A program made the position numbers and the translations under genes. Shown one piece after another: positions 31,193 through 39,460 of a DNA stretch of 64,000 bases. The notes under the pieces are model-generated. The model made no database searches. It saw only the letters and a program-made list of their open reading frames with translations, and had not been told where the DNA came from. This DNA is from Candidatus Contendibacter sp. GTDB lineage: Bacteria; Pseudomonadota; Gammaproteobacteria; Competibacterales; Competibacteraceae. The stretch covers positions 53,182 to 117,181 of the forward strand of contig JARSSP010000003.1 of NCBI GenBank assembly GCA_029624675.1, read 5' to 3'. Position 1 is the stretch's first letter; the number at the start of each line of letters is the position of its first letter.

Positions 31193-32029
31193 TTACTTGG
31201 CCGTGGTGGCGGCGACAACGCCATCGTCATAGCCCATTTTGTAGGCCGTCTGGATGGCATCCTCGATCTTCATATTTCCGGCCTGGGCGGTCGCGATCAG
31301 CGATTGGATGGGGGTCAGCGCTGGGGCTTTCTTTCCGCGCCCATTGGGTTTTGTGCTGGGCGTGGGTGGCGCTGGCGCGGCCGACAGCTCGGGCGGCGGG
31401 GCGGGCGGATTGGCGGCGACGATGGCGCGCAAGCGTTCCAGTTCTTCCCGTTCCGCTTGGATTTTCGCTTTCTCCTCGTCGGCGCGTTTCCGTTCGATCA
31501 GCATCGTTTCCAGGACCGCGCGAACCTCGTTGCGGGCGTCGAGGGCTTCCGGCAAGAATTCGACGAATTCTTCAGGGTTCGGCTGATAGGCGATCATCCG
31601 GGCGATCTCGGTTTCGATCTCGCTGGCGGGCCGGCCCATCAGTGACGTGGGTATCCTGCGGATGTTCAACAGGCGCGCGTTGATCCGCGCCACCCGCTCG
31701 GCTTCGGCGCGGGCCTTGGCCGCTTTCTCTTCTTCCTTGCGCCGTTCCTCGGCCTTGATGGCGGCATCGATGGGTTCCTCGATGCGGGTCAACTCGGCGG
31801 TGATCCGCTTGGCTTCGGCGTCGATCTGCTTGCCCCTTTCGAGCAAGGGTGCCTTGAGTTCGGCGCGTAGTTTCTCTACCGAGGTTCGGTAGCTGCGAAC
31901 CTCGGCGCGGGCTTCCTTCGCCAAGGCCATGCCTTCCTTGGTGGTGGCGTCGAACGGGCCGGCGTGCTTATCGCGCAAAATGGCAATCGCGGCGGCGGTG
32001 GCGTTGTATTCAGTAATTTCGTAGGTCAT
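31193..32029 (-). CDS. Coiled-coil early phage protein (DUF1351-like)
   Basis: The 278-residue protein starts at ATG 32029 behind GAGGAG. Residues about 20-130 form a long charged helix (SVEKLRAELKAPLLERGKQI, DAAIKAEERRKEEEKAAKAR), a second helical block follows, then a Pro/Ala linker and a C-terminal helical unit (IQSLIATAQAGNMKIEDAIQ). It resembles the DUF1351 proteins found beside phage single-strand annealing recombinases. No recombinase is recognised here. Confidence 0.65.
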   Translation of the reverse strand: MTYEITEYNATAAAIAILRDKHAGPFDATTKEGMALAKEARAEVRSYRTSVEKLRAELKAPLLERGKQIDAEAKRITAELTRIEEPIDAAIKAEERRKEEEKAAKARAEAERVARINARLLNIRRIPTSLMGRPASEIETEIARMIAYQPNPEEFVEFLPEALDARNEVRAVLETMLIERKRADEEKAKIQAEREELERLRAIVAANPPAPPPELSAAPAPPTPSTKPNGRGKKAPALTPIQSLIATAQAGNMKIEDAIQTAYKMGYDDGVVAATTAK

Positions 32030-32223
32030 TGCGTTACTCCTCGGCATGGGCCGTAGCCTTCTCTCTTGGAAATGGATTCAAATTCCTCGGCGGCTAGCCA
32101 TGCCTTGCCGTCCGGTGTCTGAAGCCAGGCGTCAAATGCCATGGCATCAGCGGCGTGTTGGGTGTCCGACCATGGTGAATAGTCCTTGTCGTCGTTCAAT
32201 TCTTCGCTTGCTTTTGCTAGCAT
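32026..32223 (-). CDS. Small hypothetical early protein
   Basis: The 65-residue acidic protein starts at ATG 32223 after GAGG and overlaps the next start by four bases, so it is translationally coupled. DAMAFDAWLQTPDGKAWL is its most regular segment. Function unknown. Confidence 0.6.
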   Translation of the reverse strand: MLAKASEELNDDKDYSPWSDTQHAADAMAFDAWLQTPDGKAWLAAEEFESISKREGYGPCRGVTQ

Positions 32224-32264
32224 CGGGGTAACCTCGTTACGTTGCTGTTCGGGGTTGCAGTGGG

Positions 32265-32303
32265 GCGCTTGCGCTGTTGGAACCAACGCAAGCGCTTTTT
32301 TTA
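32265..32303 (+). terminator. Strong hairpin followed by T-run
   Basis: GCGCTTGC plus GTTGG pairs with CCAAC plus GCAAGCGC around AA, followed on the + strand by eight T. It would end rightward transcription, opposite to the genes here. It may block antisense transcription into the early operon. In the leftward direction no T-run follows. Confidence 0.6.
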
Positions 32304-32468
32304 TGCCGCTTCTTTTTTCTCCTCCTTCTTTTGCCGCTCAAGAGCCTCTAGCCCGTCAAGAAGCGTTATGATTTCATCGTTGGTCAAATACCTGTATTTG
32401 GGTATACCGCCTATCTCCACCCTTATTTCTCCTCCACCGTCGAGGAGTTCGTATAACGTCGCTTTCAT
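32301..32468 (-). CDS. Small early protein, 55 residues
   Basis: ATG 32468 follows GGGAG at seven bases and opens a 55-codon frame ending TAA at 32301. The peptide starts MKATLYELLDGGGEIRVEIG, has a middle helix NDEIITLLDGLEAL and ends in a Lys/Glu tail. It lies 12 bases after the previous gene and follows its direction. Function unknown. Confidence 0.6.
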   Translation of the reverse strand: MKATLYELLDGGGEIRVEIGGIPKYRYLTNDEIITLLDGLEALERQKKEEKKEAA

Positions 32469-32480
32469 ACCGTGCTCCCA

Positions 32481-32720
32481 TTAAAGGCTGTTTAGAAATT
32501 CGCGTCGTTGATCCTTGGAAAGCGCATAAAAAGCGTTTTCCATCTCTAGTCGTTCACATTCCGCGTGAACGAACTCGCTCGTTGGCCCGCGTTCGCCGGG
32601 CCATCTAATCGCGCGGGGGATTTTGTCCGCGCCTGGAAGTCCGCACAGCCCGCAAATATCTTCATCGCTTTTCACAGCGGCTTGCCTCCATAATTTGTTG
32701 GGTAGTCGTAATCGAGACAA
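32481..32720 (-). CDS. Small hypothetical protein with possible zinc site
   Basis: The 79-residue product has CGLCG followed later by HAEC, enough for a small zinc knuckle, and a helical C terminus (LEMENAFYALSKDQRREFL). It overlaps the end of the upstream acidic-protein gene by 49 bases. Function unknown. Confidence 0.55.
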   Translation of the reverse strand: MSRLRLPNKLWRQAAVKSDEDICGLCGLPGADKIPRAIRWPGERGPTSEFVHAECERLEMENAFYALSKDQRREFLNSL

Positions 32721-32818
32721 TCGGGTTCATCGTCCTCTTCGTAATCCTCGTCCTCGTCCTTGTCGCTGTCTGATAACCGTTCATACTCCCAGTCGTGAAA
32801 GTCGCTCGGGCCGTTCAT
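32672..32818 (-). CDS. Small highly acidic protein
   Basis: The 48-residue product (ATG 32818, AGGGGA upstream) is dominated by Asp and Glu (KDEDEDYEEDDEPDCLDYDY). It would be the first gene after the repressed leftward promoter at 32991-33018. Acidic early proteins in phages sometimes mimic DNA. That is only a possibility here. Confidence 0.55.
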   Translation of the reverse strand: MNGPSDFHDWEYERLSDSDKDEDEDYEEDDEPDCLDYDYPTNYGGKPL

Positions 32819-32990
32819 TGGTCTGGTTCCCCTGGTTGTTTCGATAGTGCCGTCCTTGGCGGTTTTGCCATCCATTCCCCGATGGCCTGGTTTTTCAATG
32901 TTGAAAACCCGAAAGCTCGGTTTCGGTTTTTGCCAGTTTCAAGGCCTCCGCAAAAACCGCTAACCACTAAAAAAGAGCCCTTCCACCAGA

Positions 32991-33027
32991 ATTATAGCAA
33001 AAGCTATAGCTTAATCAAGCAAACGCT
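32991..33027 (-). promoter_or_regulatory. Repressed early leftward promoter (PL-like) with two operators
   Basis: On the minus strand TTGATT (33018-33013) and TATAAT (32996-32991) are 16 bases apart. Two copies of AGC-N4-GCT lie at 32996-33005 and 33018-33027. The first starts on the last base of the -10 and the second on the last base of the -35. The same placement recurs at 45134-45171, so both are probably bound by the same repressor. It drives the excisionase-integrase operon. Confidence 0.78.
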
Positions 33028-33040
33028 ATAGTCTCACCGC

Positions 33041-33075
33041 AAAAAACCGCCCAGAGTGGGCGGCATTGGCGGTGA
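33041..33075 (-). terminator. Leftward terminator ending the T-poor block
   Basis: On the minus strand CCGCCC and GGGCGG form a stem (33047-33063), followed by six T (33046-33041). An outer pair GCGGTGA/TCACCGC (33069-33075 / 33034-33040) can extend it. It separates the T-poor block from the early promoter. Confidence 0.8.
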
Positions 33076-33116
33076 GCTAGGTCGGTTTTAGCCGTTGCGA
33101 AAGTGCGTGCAGCTCG

Positions 33117-33189
33117 GGTTCTGGCTCCCGCCACGGTCAAACCGTGGTCGCCAACGGTTCTGGCTCCCACCCCAAGGGTTCTGGCTCCC
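33117..33189. repeat. Three copies of a 13-bp motif near the 3' end of the block
   Basis: GGTTCTGGCTCCC occurs at 33117-33129, 33156-33168 and 33177-33189, with an inverted repeat CCACGGT/ACCGTGG between the first two. In the leftward sense the motif reads GGGAGCCAGAACC. It may be a protein- or RNA-binding repeat. Confidence 0.7.
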
Positions 33190-34119
33190 GCTCCGGCAGA
33201 GAAAAGCCCGCGAGGGGCGCGGGCGACAGCTCGGGCAAAACCGCCCGCGAGGGGGCGGGCCGAATCAGAACAGCGGGAGGGAGACGGGGCGCGGGGACGA
33301 GGGGCGGCGGGGCAGAGGGGCCGCGCCCGCCAGCCGGAGAGAGAGGGGACCGGGGCCGCGCGAGCGCGCGACCGGCAACAACACCAGCCGGCCAGACCGG
33401 CCCGCGCGGGCGGGCGACAGCCCGAACGCGCGAGCACGGCGACAGAGGAGCGCCGCGAGGGGCCGCGAGGGCGCGCGAACCGCCAGCGCGCGGCGACCGC
33501 CGCGCGCCAGCCAGCGCGACCGGCAGCCGGCCACGGCCGCAACGAGGACCGGCAGCGGCGGCAACGCCGCCACCGCGACCACCGCCACCCTACCGGCCAC
33601 GAAACCACCACGCACGCGACGACACCAGCGGGGCGGCGAGCGCAACCGCCAGCGGCGGCCGAACCGGCACGGAAACCGCCCACAGGCGGCCAGCGGCCCC
33701 GGCGCGCGCCGAGACGGCGACCGGGAAACCGCACCAACCCGACCAAGCCGACGCGAACGCAGCGGCCCGACCAAAGCAGGAAAAGCCCACCACGACGACC
33801 GTGCCCGAGAACGACCGCGCCGACGAGCGCAACCGCCAGCGGGCCGCGCCCGACGACAGGGCGGACCCGACCACGCGACGCCAAGGAGCGGCGGCCAGCA
33901 CCGCGCCACCACGAGAAACCACCACCGAGCGAGAAAGAGCCACGAGACACCCCAACCCAAGCGAACCAGCGACCAACGGGAGCCACCACCCCACCGCCGC
34001 AAGGAGCGGCGGAAGGCGCGCCAGGAGCGCGCCACAGGGACGGGAAGGACCCCAACCCCGCCCCCCCGGCGGACGGGCCGAGGGGGCGTGCGCACAGAGC
34101 ACGGGGCGGGACGGCGACG

Positions 34120-34252
34120 CAAGGCCAAGGGCGCGGCCAGCCCGGAAAACCGGACCTGTCTGGCCCGCGAACCGAAGAGGCGCGGGAAAAACGCGGAAGA
34201 CCCGCAGCGCCCGCCGCCAAGCCGGGGCAGGGATGCCCCGGCCGCCTTGTCG
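34120..34252. repeat. 133-bp direct repeat, copy 1
   Basis: This copy matches 34994-35126 with four mismatches, all transitions, at a distance of 874 bases. It contains CGCGGGAAAAACGCGG and GGGGCAGGGATGCCCC, both able to form hairpins, and more T than its surroundings. Duplication inside an otherwise T-free tract suggests a modular structured unit. Confidence 0.85.
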
Positions 34253-34993
34253 GCGACGGCCCGACACGGGCACAAGCGCATAACGCCCCACGGGCCGCCC
34301 CGGGGCGCGAACGCAGAGAGCACAAGGCCAGGGACGGCAAGCCAGGGACGGCGCGAAGGCGCGAAGCGCGGGGGGAACGGGGGCGGAAAGCCCCAGGACA
34401 TCGGGACCCGCGACCGGCCCGCCGCGCACCACGCCCGCGCGCCATGCTCTTGCCCGTGGCTGAAGCCGGGTCCACGCGGGCGCGGCGCGGAGGGAACCGG
34501 CGCGGGGACCGTTCTTACCGCCCACGCTGGGAGCGCCGCTGGGAGCGGCGCAACCCGCCAGGGAGGGCACGGGTTCGGGTCCAGCATGGGATTGTCGTGG
34601 TCGCCAGACCCGCGCGAAAAAGAGCCAGGCGGCCCCGAAGGACCGCCCGACCCCGCCACCCCTCAGCCCGGGACCCGCAGCGCCCGGAGCCGCAACCCCG
34701 GCCCGACCCGAACCGACACCGCCCGACCCGGCCACGGCAACGGGCCGCAATCCCCCACCGGGGACCACACCACCGCAACCCCGCAAGGAGCGAAACGAGG
34801 CGGCGAGAACGCCGAAAACCGAACCGCAAACCGCCGAACCGGACGAACCACCACGGAACGCCGAACCACCGCACCACGAACCGGAGAACGCACCACGAGA
34901 CACCCCCACGAACCAGCAACGCCGGAACAGGCCAGCCCCGCCCCGCCGCGCGCCGCGAACGACCCAAAAGCGCCCGGGGAGAGGCCCCGGGGA

Positions 34994-35126
34994 CAAGGCC
35001 AAGGGCGCGGCTAGCCCGGAAAACCGGACCTGTCCGGCCCGCGAACCGAAGAGGCGCGGGAAAAACGCGGAAGATCCGCAGCGCCCGCCGCCAAGCCGGG
35101 GCAAGGATGCCCCGGCCGCCTTGTCG
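34994..35126. repeat. 133-bp direct repeat, copy 2
   Basis: Second copy of the unit at 34120-34252. Similarity ends abruptly at both edges. Confidence 0.85.
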
Positions 35127-35585
35127 CCGGGGATACCCCGGGCACAATCAAAAAACACGCGCGCGCGGCAAACAAAAACCAGGGACAGGACGGCTTGCAG
35201 ACCCGCCACCGACGGAACGAGCGCGGCGCGGGACACCGCCGCGCGAACAGCGGATCGGTCCTAGAGGTCAGCGCGCGCGCCGGGAGCGCGCCCGCCGCGC
35301 ATGGATGCGTGCTGGTTCCCGTGGCAGCGAACCGGGCGCAGCGTAGGACTTCGCTCGGTGCCGCCCGACGGAAACCAAGTAAGCCTGCCCGCCCGGAACA
35401 GCCCGGCCCTATCCCCCAGAAAAAAACACCGTTCCGAACCACGAAGGTGTCCCGTCCCCATCGACCGCCGAACAGCAGGGGGAAACGCAGCAGCAGGGAG
35501 GATGGCGGACACCCTCAGCCAATCGCTCTGTGCGGCCGTTTGGGCGCGTCGATGCCTCAGGGATGGATGAGCTATGGCCGGACGG

Positions 35586-35618
35586 TGAACGCGCTCTGAA
35601 CGCGCTCTGAACGCGCCC
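35586..35618. repeat. Three tandem 11-bp repeats at the composition switch
   Basis: TGAACGCGCTC is repeated twice exactly and a third time with one change (TGAACGCGCCC). It lies at the point where the + strand changes from T-poor (left) to A-poor (right). Iterons at a skew switch would suit a replication origin, or the repeat may be structural. Confidence 0.75.
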
Positions 35619-36362
35619 TGATGGCCTTCCCCGCTTGGCCCCCAGTTTTGGCTTGATCGTATATCCCAGCCCTATGAATGCTCTATGGCGGTTTTCTGAT
35701 TTTGGCCCGTGAATTTTCCGCGCGCGGTGCCCGGATGTTGGCTGGGTTTGCGGCTTTGGCGCTCCGGGCATTGCCGGTCCTCGATCTGCGGCTGGCGCTC
35801 CGATGCCGTTGCGGTTGTTGGCGCTCGATTCGGCCAGCTTCACCGCCTCGATGATCTGTTTCCGTGCGGGTTTTGGAGTTGTTCGGCCTGGCGCTGGGGC
35901 ACGCGCTTCTGCTTGAGGTTGTACGCGGGTTGCACAACTGGCGGTGGCTTCGTGCTTTGCGCGCCGACCGTTTAAGTTTCCTTGGCCTTGGGGTCCATCT
36001 TTGTTGACCCCGTTTCGGATTGTCCGCCCGTGGCGGCTCTGTCCTTCGCCTACTTTGGCTGATTCCGCGTTTCGGTGATTTGCCTTGGGGTTTCCTGGCC
36101 GGGTGCTGGTGGTGGTTTATCACCGAGAATATCGTCCGCGCGGTTTGGCTGGTGGTTTCTCGTGTGTTGGGTGGGCCGCTGGCGGGGTGTTGCGCCCTTC
36201 CCTCTATTGGGGTATGGGGTCACCGCGTCGTTTTTTGGTGGCGCGGCCGGGCGCGTGGGAAAAATTTTTTTCCGGTCGCCGGGGTGTTTTGCGGATGTCT
36301 TGGAGGTATTTTTCCAAGTATCTGATCTACCCGGCACATCCTAATGCGCCGCCCCCGCTTTT

Positions 36363-36389
36363 ATTATATGTTATCTATATCAATGTCTT
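36363..36389 (-). promoter_or_regulatory. Candidate promoter of the untranslated block
   Basis: On the minus strand an AT-rich stretch holds a perfect TATAAT (36368-36363) with AAGACA (36389-36384) 15 bases upstream, four of six matches to the -35 consensus. It lies between the terminator of the upstream operon and the T-poor block, where there is no gene to serve. Confidence 0.5.
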
Positions 36390-36429
36390 ATTGATGTCTT
36401 TGTTATGGCTACAGCTCGGGTGTTCGGGC

Positions 36430-36456
36430 AAAAAAAAACCGGCCTTTCGGCCGGTC
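36430..36456 (-). terminator. Terminator of the second leftward operon
   Basis: On the minus strand ACCGGCC-GAAA-GGCCGGT forms a 7-bp stem with a GNRA-type loop, followed by a run of eight or nine T. It lies about 40 bases after the last gene of the operon. Confidence 0.9.
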
Positions 36457-36494
36457 GGGGGCTGGGTCGCCTTGGGAGATGGCGACCCCAAATC

Positions 36495-37043
36495 TTAGGC
36501 GTAGGTTGGCGGCGTGCCGTTCGGGGCGTCGGCCAAACCGGCCTGACTCAAGCCGTAGCGGTAAATAAAGAAGACCTCGCCGGCCGTCAACGGCGTGCCA
36601 GCGGTTCCGCCAGCCTGAGTCTGGTAGACGGGCGCAAGGGCGGGAGAAAGGGCCGTCGCGGCGCTGTTCCAGGCGGTCTTCTGCGGGGCGGTTAGCGCCG
36701 CGTGAGCTGCTAGGGCGGCGTCGTAGGTTAATCCACCCTTTCCGACACAGTTATCGACTAGCCAGCCGTTCCAGGCGTACCCGCCCGGCGTGGCGGCCAC
36801 GAGTCGCGTTTTGTCGGTGCCGGTTTTGCCGGATTCAACCAGGCTCGTCGCGTTCACCCACTTTTGAATCACGCCAGTCGCGCGCAACCGGTTGCGGACT
36901 GCCTCTTGATCGGCGCTGTTGGGATTCGCCGGGATCACCAGCTGGCGGGCGTACTGGCGGCCTTTCCACTTGCCGAAGACGATTGAGCCACCGTAAGCGC
37001 CGGACGCTTCCATCGAGAACAGGGCACCGGAGACTAAAGCCAT
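36495..37043 (-). CDS. Paralogous structural-type protein, longest member
   Basis: The 182-residue product starts at ATG 37043 behind GAGAGGT. It opens MALVSGALFSMEASGAYGGS and continues FGKWKGRQYARQLVIPANPN, SADQEAVRNRLRA, and a conserved helix-Trp unit APQKTAWNSAATAL. The start pattern (M-A-x-x-x-G-x-L-F/M-S-x-x-A-x-G) recurs in three other genes of this operon. Similar short proteins with a GKxVGxxxxRxWKGR-like N terminus occur in varied phages, function unknown (compare DUF6266). It is the last gene before the terminator. Confidence 0.75.
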   Translation of the reverse strand: MALVSGALFSMEASGAYGGSIVFGKWKGRQYARQLVIPANPNSADQEAVRNRLRATGVIQKWVNATSLVESGKTGTDKTRLVAATPGGYAWNGWLVDNCVGKGGLTYDAALAAHAALTAPQKTAWNSAATALSPALAPVYQTQAGGTAGTPLTAGEVFFIYRYGLSQAGLADAPNGTPPTYA

Positions 37044-37141
37044 GGTTGTTACCTCTCTTAACACCGATTTGAACGCTGCCTAAATAGGCTATTTTTTGCC
37101 CAGTGTCAACATGATGGGTTCAGGCGGGTCTTCGTGTCCCA

Positions 37142-37393
37142 TCAGTAGTGGAGCGGCCACAACTGGCCGCTGGTTGGGTAGACCCCGCTCCCGTCGCCGC
37201 CCACCGTGATTTGCATGGGGGTTCGCGCCGTGTAGAGCGTCGCGGCCGAGTGGGGAAGGGTGACGTTTTCCGGCCGGGTCACGGTCCCGCCGTGAATGGG
37301 CCGGTTGCTCGGCGCGGCGGTGCCGGTTCGGGTCGTGGTGACCCCAAAGGGGGTCGCGGTCGGATATTCCAAGCCGGTGCGGATCGCCATCAT
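37142..37393 (-). CDS. Hypothetical protein of the second operon
   Basis: The 83-residue protein (or 82 from the second ATG) overlaps the stop of the upstream gene. It is rich in Thr, Gly and Pro with no long helices, which suggests a small beta-structured component. No family recognised. A 98-base gap separates it from the next gene. Confidence 0.6.
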   Translation of the reverse strand: MMAIRTGLEYPTATPFGVTTTRTGTAAPSNRPIHGGTVTRPENVTLPHSAATLYTARTPMQITVGGDGSGVYPTSGQLWPLHY

Positions 37394-38253
37394 TCGTACC
37401 GGAGCATCAAGCGGGTGTTGGCATCGCCGACGCCGGTACTCATCCCCCGCAAGGAATTGATGTTTGCTCCGCAGTGCTTATAGGCGCGGTTGACGCCGTT
37501 GATGTTTATGGTGACTTCGGCGAACGCGCCGTAGTCGTTGACGTTGCAGATGGCGACGTTGAGGCCGGGGGGTTCGGATGGCCCTAGACAGGGGATGCGT
37601 AGCGCCTCGGGTATGGTGTTGCCGTAGACGCCGGGATTGTTGGTGGTGAGGATGAATTGCAGCCCGGTTTCTGGCGTGGGGATGACGCCGGTAAAGGGGG
37701 CGCATAGGGACATGTGGCCCGCGCTGCCGCGTCCTGAATCGATGATGATGCCGGTGTCCGCGTCCGCTAGCGCTGATGTCTTCCTCCGCTCCAGGGAAAA
37801 CCAAAAGGCCGTCGTTGACGTGACGGACAGGAACATCCCGAAGCAAACGCGGTTGTTCGCGGCGCTGCCGAAGCAGAGGTGTTGATTGGTGGTGTCGCTG
37901 GCTCCTGTGTAAAGCTGCGTCCGCGCCATCAGCACGGTTCCGTTGATGGTGCCCGCCCCGTCCGTGCCGGTGCCGATGGTGATCCATAGGCTCGGGTACA
38001 GCACGTTGGACGTGCACCCGAATTCGCACTTGATATAGACGTTGGTTAAGCCGTCGTTGGTGCGGTACATCTTGTAGCCTTGGCTGGCGCTGGCTACCGA
38101 TGGCTTTGTTACCGTCGCCAAGTTGATTTGGCCGGTGTCGGCGGTGTTGGTAAGTCCTAGCGCGAAAACCGAATGGATGAAGCTCGCCCACGCGCGAAAC
38201 ATCGCGTCGGTGCTGTTGCTCGCGTAAAGGGTGGTGTCTAGGGTCGTGCTCAT
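37390..38253 (-). CDS. Hypothetical protein, possible virion or surface component
   Basis: The 287-residue product is rich in Thr, Asn, Gly and Ala with scattered cysteines (KCEFGCTSNVLYPSLWITIG, TNQHLCFGSAANNRVCFGMF). It looks like an all-beta protein. Tight overlap with both neighbours (four bases each) shows coupling. A structural or receptor-binding role is only inferred from composition and place. Confidence 0.6.
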   Translation of the reverse strand: MSTTLDTTLYASNSTDAMFRAWASFIHSVFALGLTNTADTGQINLATVTKPSVASASQGYKMYRTNDGLTNVYIKCEFGCTSNVLYPSLWITIGTGTDGAGTINGTVLMARTQLYTGASDTTNQHLCFGSAANNRVCFGMFLSVTSTTAFWFSLERRKTSALADADTGIIIDSGRGSAGHMSLCAPFTGVIPTPETGLQFILTTNNPGVYGNTIPEALRIPCLGPSEPPGLNVAICNVNDYGAFAEVTININGVNRAYKHCGANINSLRGMSTGVGDANTRLMLRYE

Positions 38254-38741
38254 GAGCGTTCCCGCTGAATGTAAGTCAGGGTGAGGGTGATCGCGGTCGC
38301 CGGGCCGATGTTTTGGATGCGGGCCGGGAGCGATTCGACGATGGGGTGTTCCATGTTCGAGCCGTGGGCGTGCGGGTCGAGTACAACCGTACTCGCTGCC
38401 TCGTGAACGGTTTCCAGGATCAACCCAATCCCCGGCGTCGGCCGGGTGGTGCGGGGCCTGGCCGCGTCGGCCGTCAAGGCGTCCGCGTTGCTGTAGAGCC
38501 TGACGCGGGCCGGGGCGCTGGCTTCGACCGCGAGAATCTCGATGCTCGGCGGGACTGAAAATCGGATGGTGGCCGATTCACCTTCTTGCAAGGTGCCCGT
38601 GGTCGCGGTGGTGGTGGTTCGCTGGTTGCGAAACAGGTCACCCCGCCGATTCACTACCAGATTTCCCCCCACCACCACCAACAGCCGGTCGTCGGGATGC
38701 TCGGCGCTGGTTTGATCCTCGATGTCGGACAGTCGCGGCAT
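38250..38741 (-). CDS. Hypothetical protein of the second operon
   Basis: The 163-residue protein has two apparent beta-rich parts: LLVVVGGNLVVNRRGDLFRN near the start and a carbohydrate-binding-like C-terminal half (SIEILAVEASAPARVRLYSN, ILETVHEAASTVVLDPHAHG, ITLTLTYIQRERS). Similar short proteins occur next to phage tail or fibre genes, but I cannot name a family. Confidence 0.6.
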   Translation of the reverse strand: MPRLSDIEDQTSAEHPDDRLLVVVGGNLVVNRRGDLFRNQRTTTTATTGTLQEGESATIRFSVPPSIEILAVEASAPARVRLYSNADALTADAARPRTTRPTPGIGLILETVHEAASTVVLDPHAHGSNMEHPIVESLPARIQNIGPATAITLTLTYIQRERS

Positions 38742-38747
38742 GGTGGT

Positions 38748-39131
38748 TTACCCCTCGACAATGGCTTGGCCGTCGTCCGTGGTGACGATCTCTCCAACAT
38801 CCGTCATCAGGGCGGATGTGACGATAGGCCGGGCACTTCGGATCGCGCGGAAAAACCAATTCCACCCTGAGAGCGGGTCGCCGCTGGCCGCTGCGGCTTG
38901 GTTATGCGCCGCGCGTTCTTCTGGGCCGATCTGACGCCAGGCGCTTTGGATGCTGGCGTACTGGGCGCGGTGGGCGGCCTGGGCCGGGCTGGCCGGTCGT
39001 TGGTTGACCGTGCGGGGGTCCGCTGGGCGGTAGGCATGGACGCCGTTCTTGCCCTTGCGGAATTGCAACTTGCCCTTGCCCCAGTTGCCGGCCGCTTCGA
39101 CGCTCATCAGCGGGCCTTTCGTCTTGGCCAT
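38748..39131 (-). CDS. Paralogous structural-type protein
   Basis: The 127-residue product starts at ATG 39131, overlapping the previous stop (TGATG). It opens MAKTKGPLMSVEAAGNWGKG, then KLQFRKGKNGVHAYRPAD, SPAQAAHRAQYASIQSAWRQ and GPEERAAHNQAAAASG. This is the family pattern seen at 41511 and 36495: a small N-terminal sheet, a Pro-rich strand, then Gln-x-x-x-Arg-x-x-Phe/Tyr and a Trp-containing helix. Confidence 0.72.
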   Translation of the reverse strand: MAKTKGPLMSVEAAGNWGKGKLQFRKGKNGVHAYRPADPRTVNQRPASPAQAAHRAQYASIQSAWRQIGPEERAAHNQAAAASGDPLSGWNWFFRAIRSARPIVTSALMTDVGEIVTTDDGQAIVEG

Positions 39132-39454
39132 CAGAATTCCGAAACCGGGTGGACCCGACAAAACTGTTGCACGAACAGATTAAACCCGCTGCGCTTCGAC
39201 TTCTTCGCTCGGGTGGTCCAGGTATGCCATTCGTCCATGGTGAGCGCTAGCCATGCAGCTGTCGCCGCCGCTATCCGACGGCGGTTTTGTTGTTGCGCCT
39301 CGGTGCGGTAGTTGGTGGGGATGACATGTCGGCGCAACTGCAAGCCGTGGCGGCCGGGCGCATCGAGGTTGCCGCGCCCTTTGCCGACTCGCTGATAAAC
39401 CTGGTTGCCGACCTTGCCGCGCACGGCAACGGTGATTTCGTGGATGGGTTTCAT
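39131..39454 (-). CDS. Paralog-like protein lacking the GPLFS start
   Basis: The 107-residue product starts MKPIHEITVAVRGKVGNQVY and then follows the operon pattern: QLRRHVIPTNYRTEAQQQNR, then RIAAATAAWLALTMDEWHTW. The order (small sheet, Pro-rich strand, Gln-rich Arg helix, Trp helix) suggests a divergent member of the same family. Function unknown. Confidence 0.65.
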   Translation of the reverse strand: MKPIHEITVAVRGKVGNQVYQRVGKGRGNLDAPGRHGLQLRRHVIPTNYRTEAQQQNRRRIAAATAAWLALTMDEWHTWTTRAKKSKRSGFNLFVQQFCRVHPVSEF

Positions 39455-39460
39455 AGTGGG

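Larger units (their letters stand above)
33064..36356 (-). ncRNA. Candidate very large untranslated leftward transcript; T-depleted DNA block
   Basis: No frame resembles a protein. From 33266 to 35011 the + strand almost lacks T: only two T in 33266-34088, none in 33266-33590, 33592-33801, 33803-34088 or 34752-35011. Stop codons therefore cannot occur on the + strand, nor on the minus strand, and all six frames stay open for hundreds of codons. From about 35600 to 36330 the bias reverses, with A scarce on the + strand. A TATAAT (36368-36363) and a terminator (33041) bracket the block, so the likely product is a leftward RNA of about 3.3 kb whose 3' two-thirds lack adenine. GC hairpins abound. 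Existence of the RNA is inferred. Confidence 0.5.

Noticed and set aside
33266..35011. Diversity-generating retroelement (adenine mutagenesis) as the cause of the A-poor strand
   Set aside because: There is no reverse transcriptase, no template/variable repeat pair and no target gene. The 133-bp repeats differ only by four transitions.
33015..35346. Very long open frames on both strands (up to 747 codons) in the 33-35 kb block
   Set aside because: They exist in all six frames because the + strand lacks T, which removes stop codons. Their translations are low-complexity Arg/Pro/Gly/Ala or their mirror and match no family.
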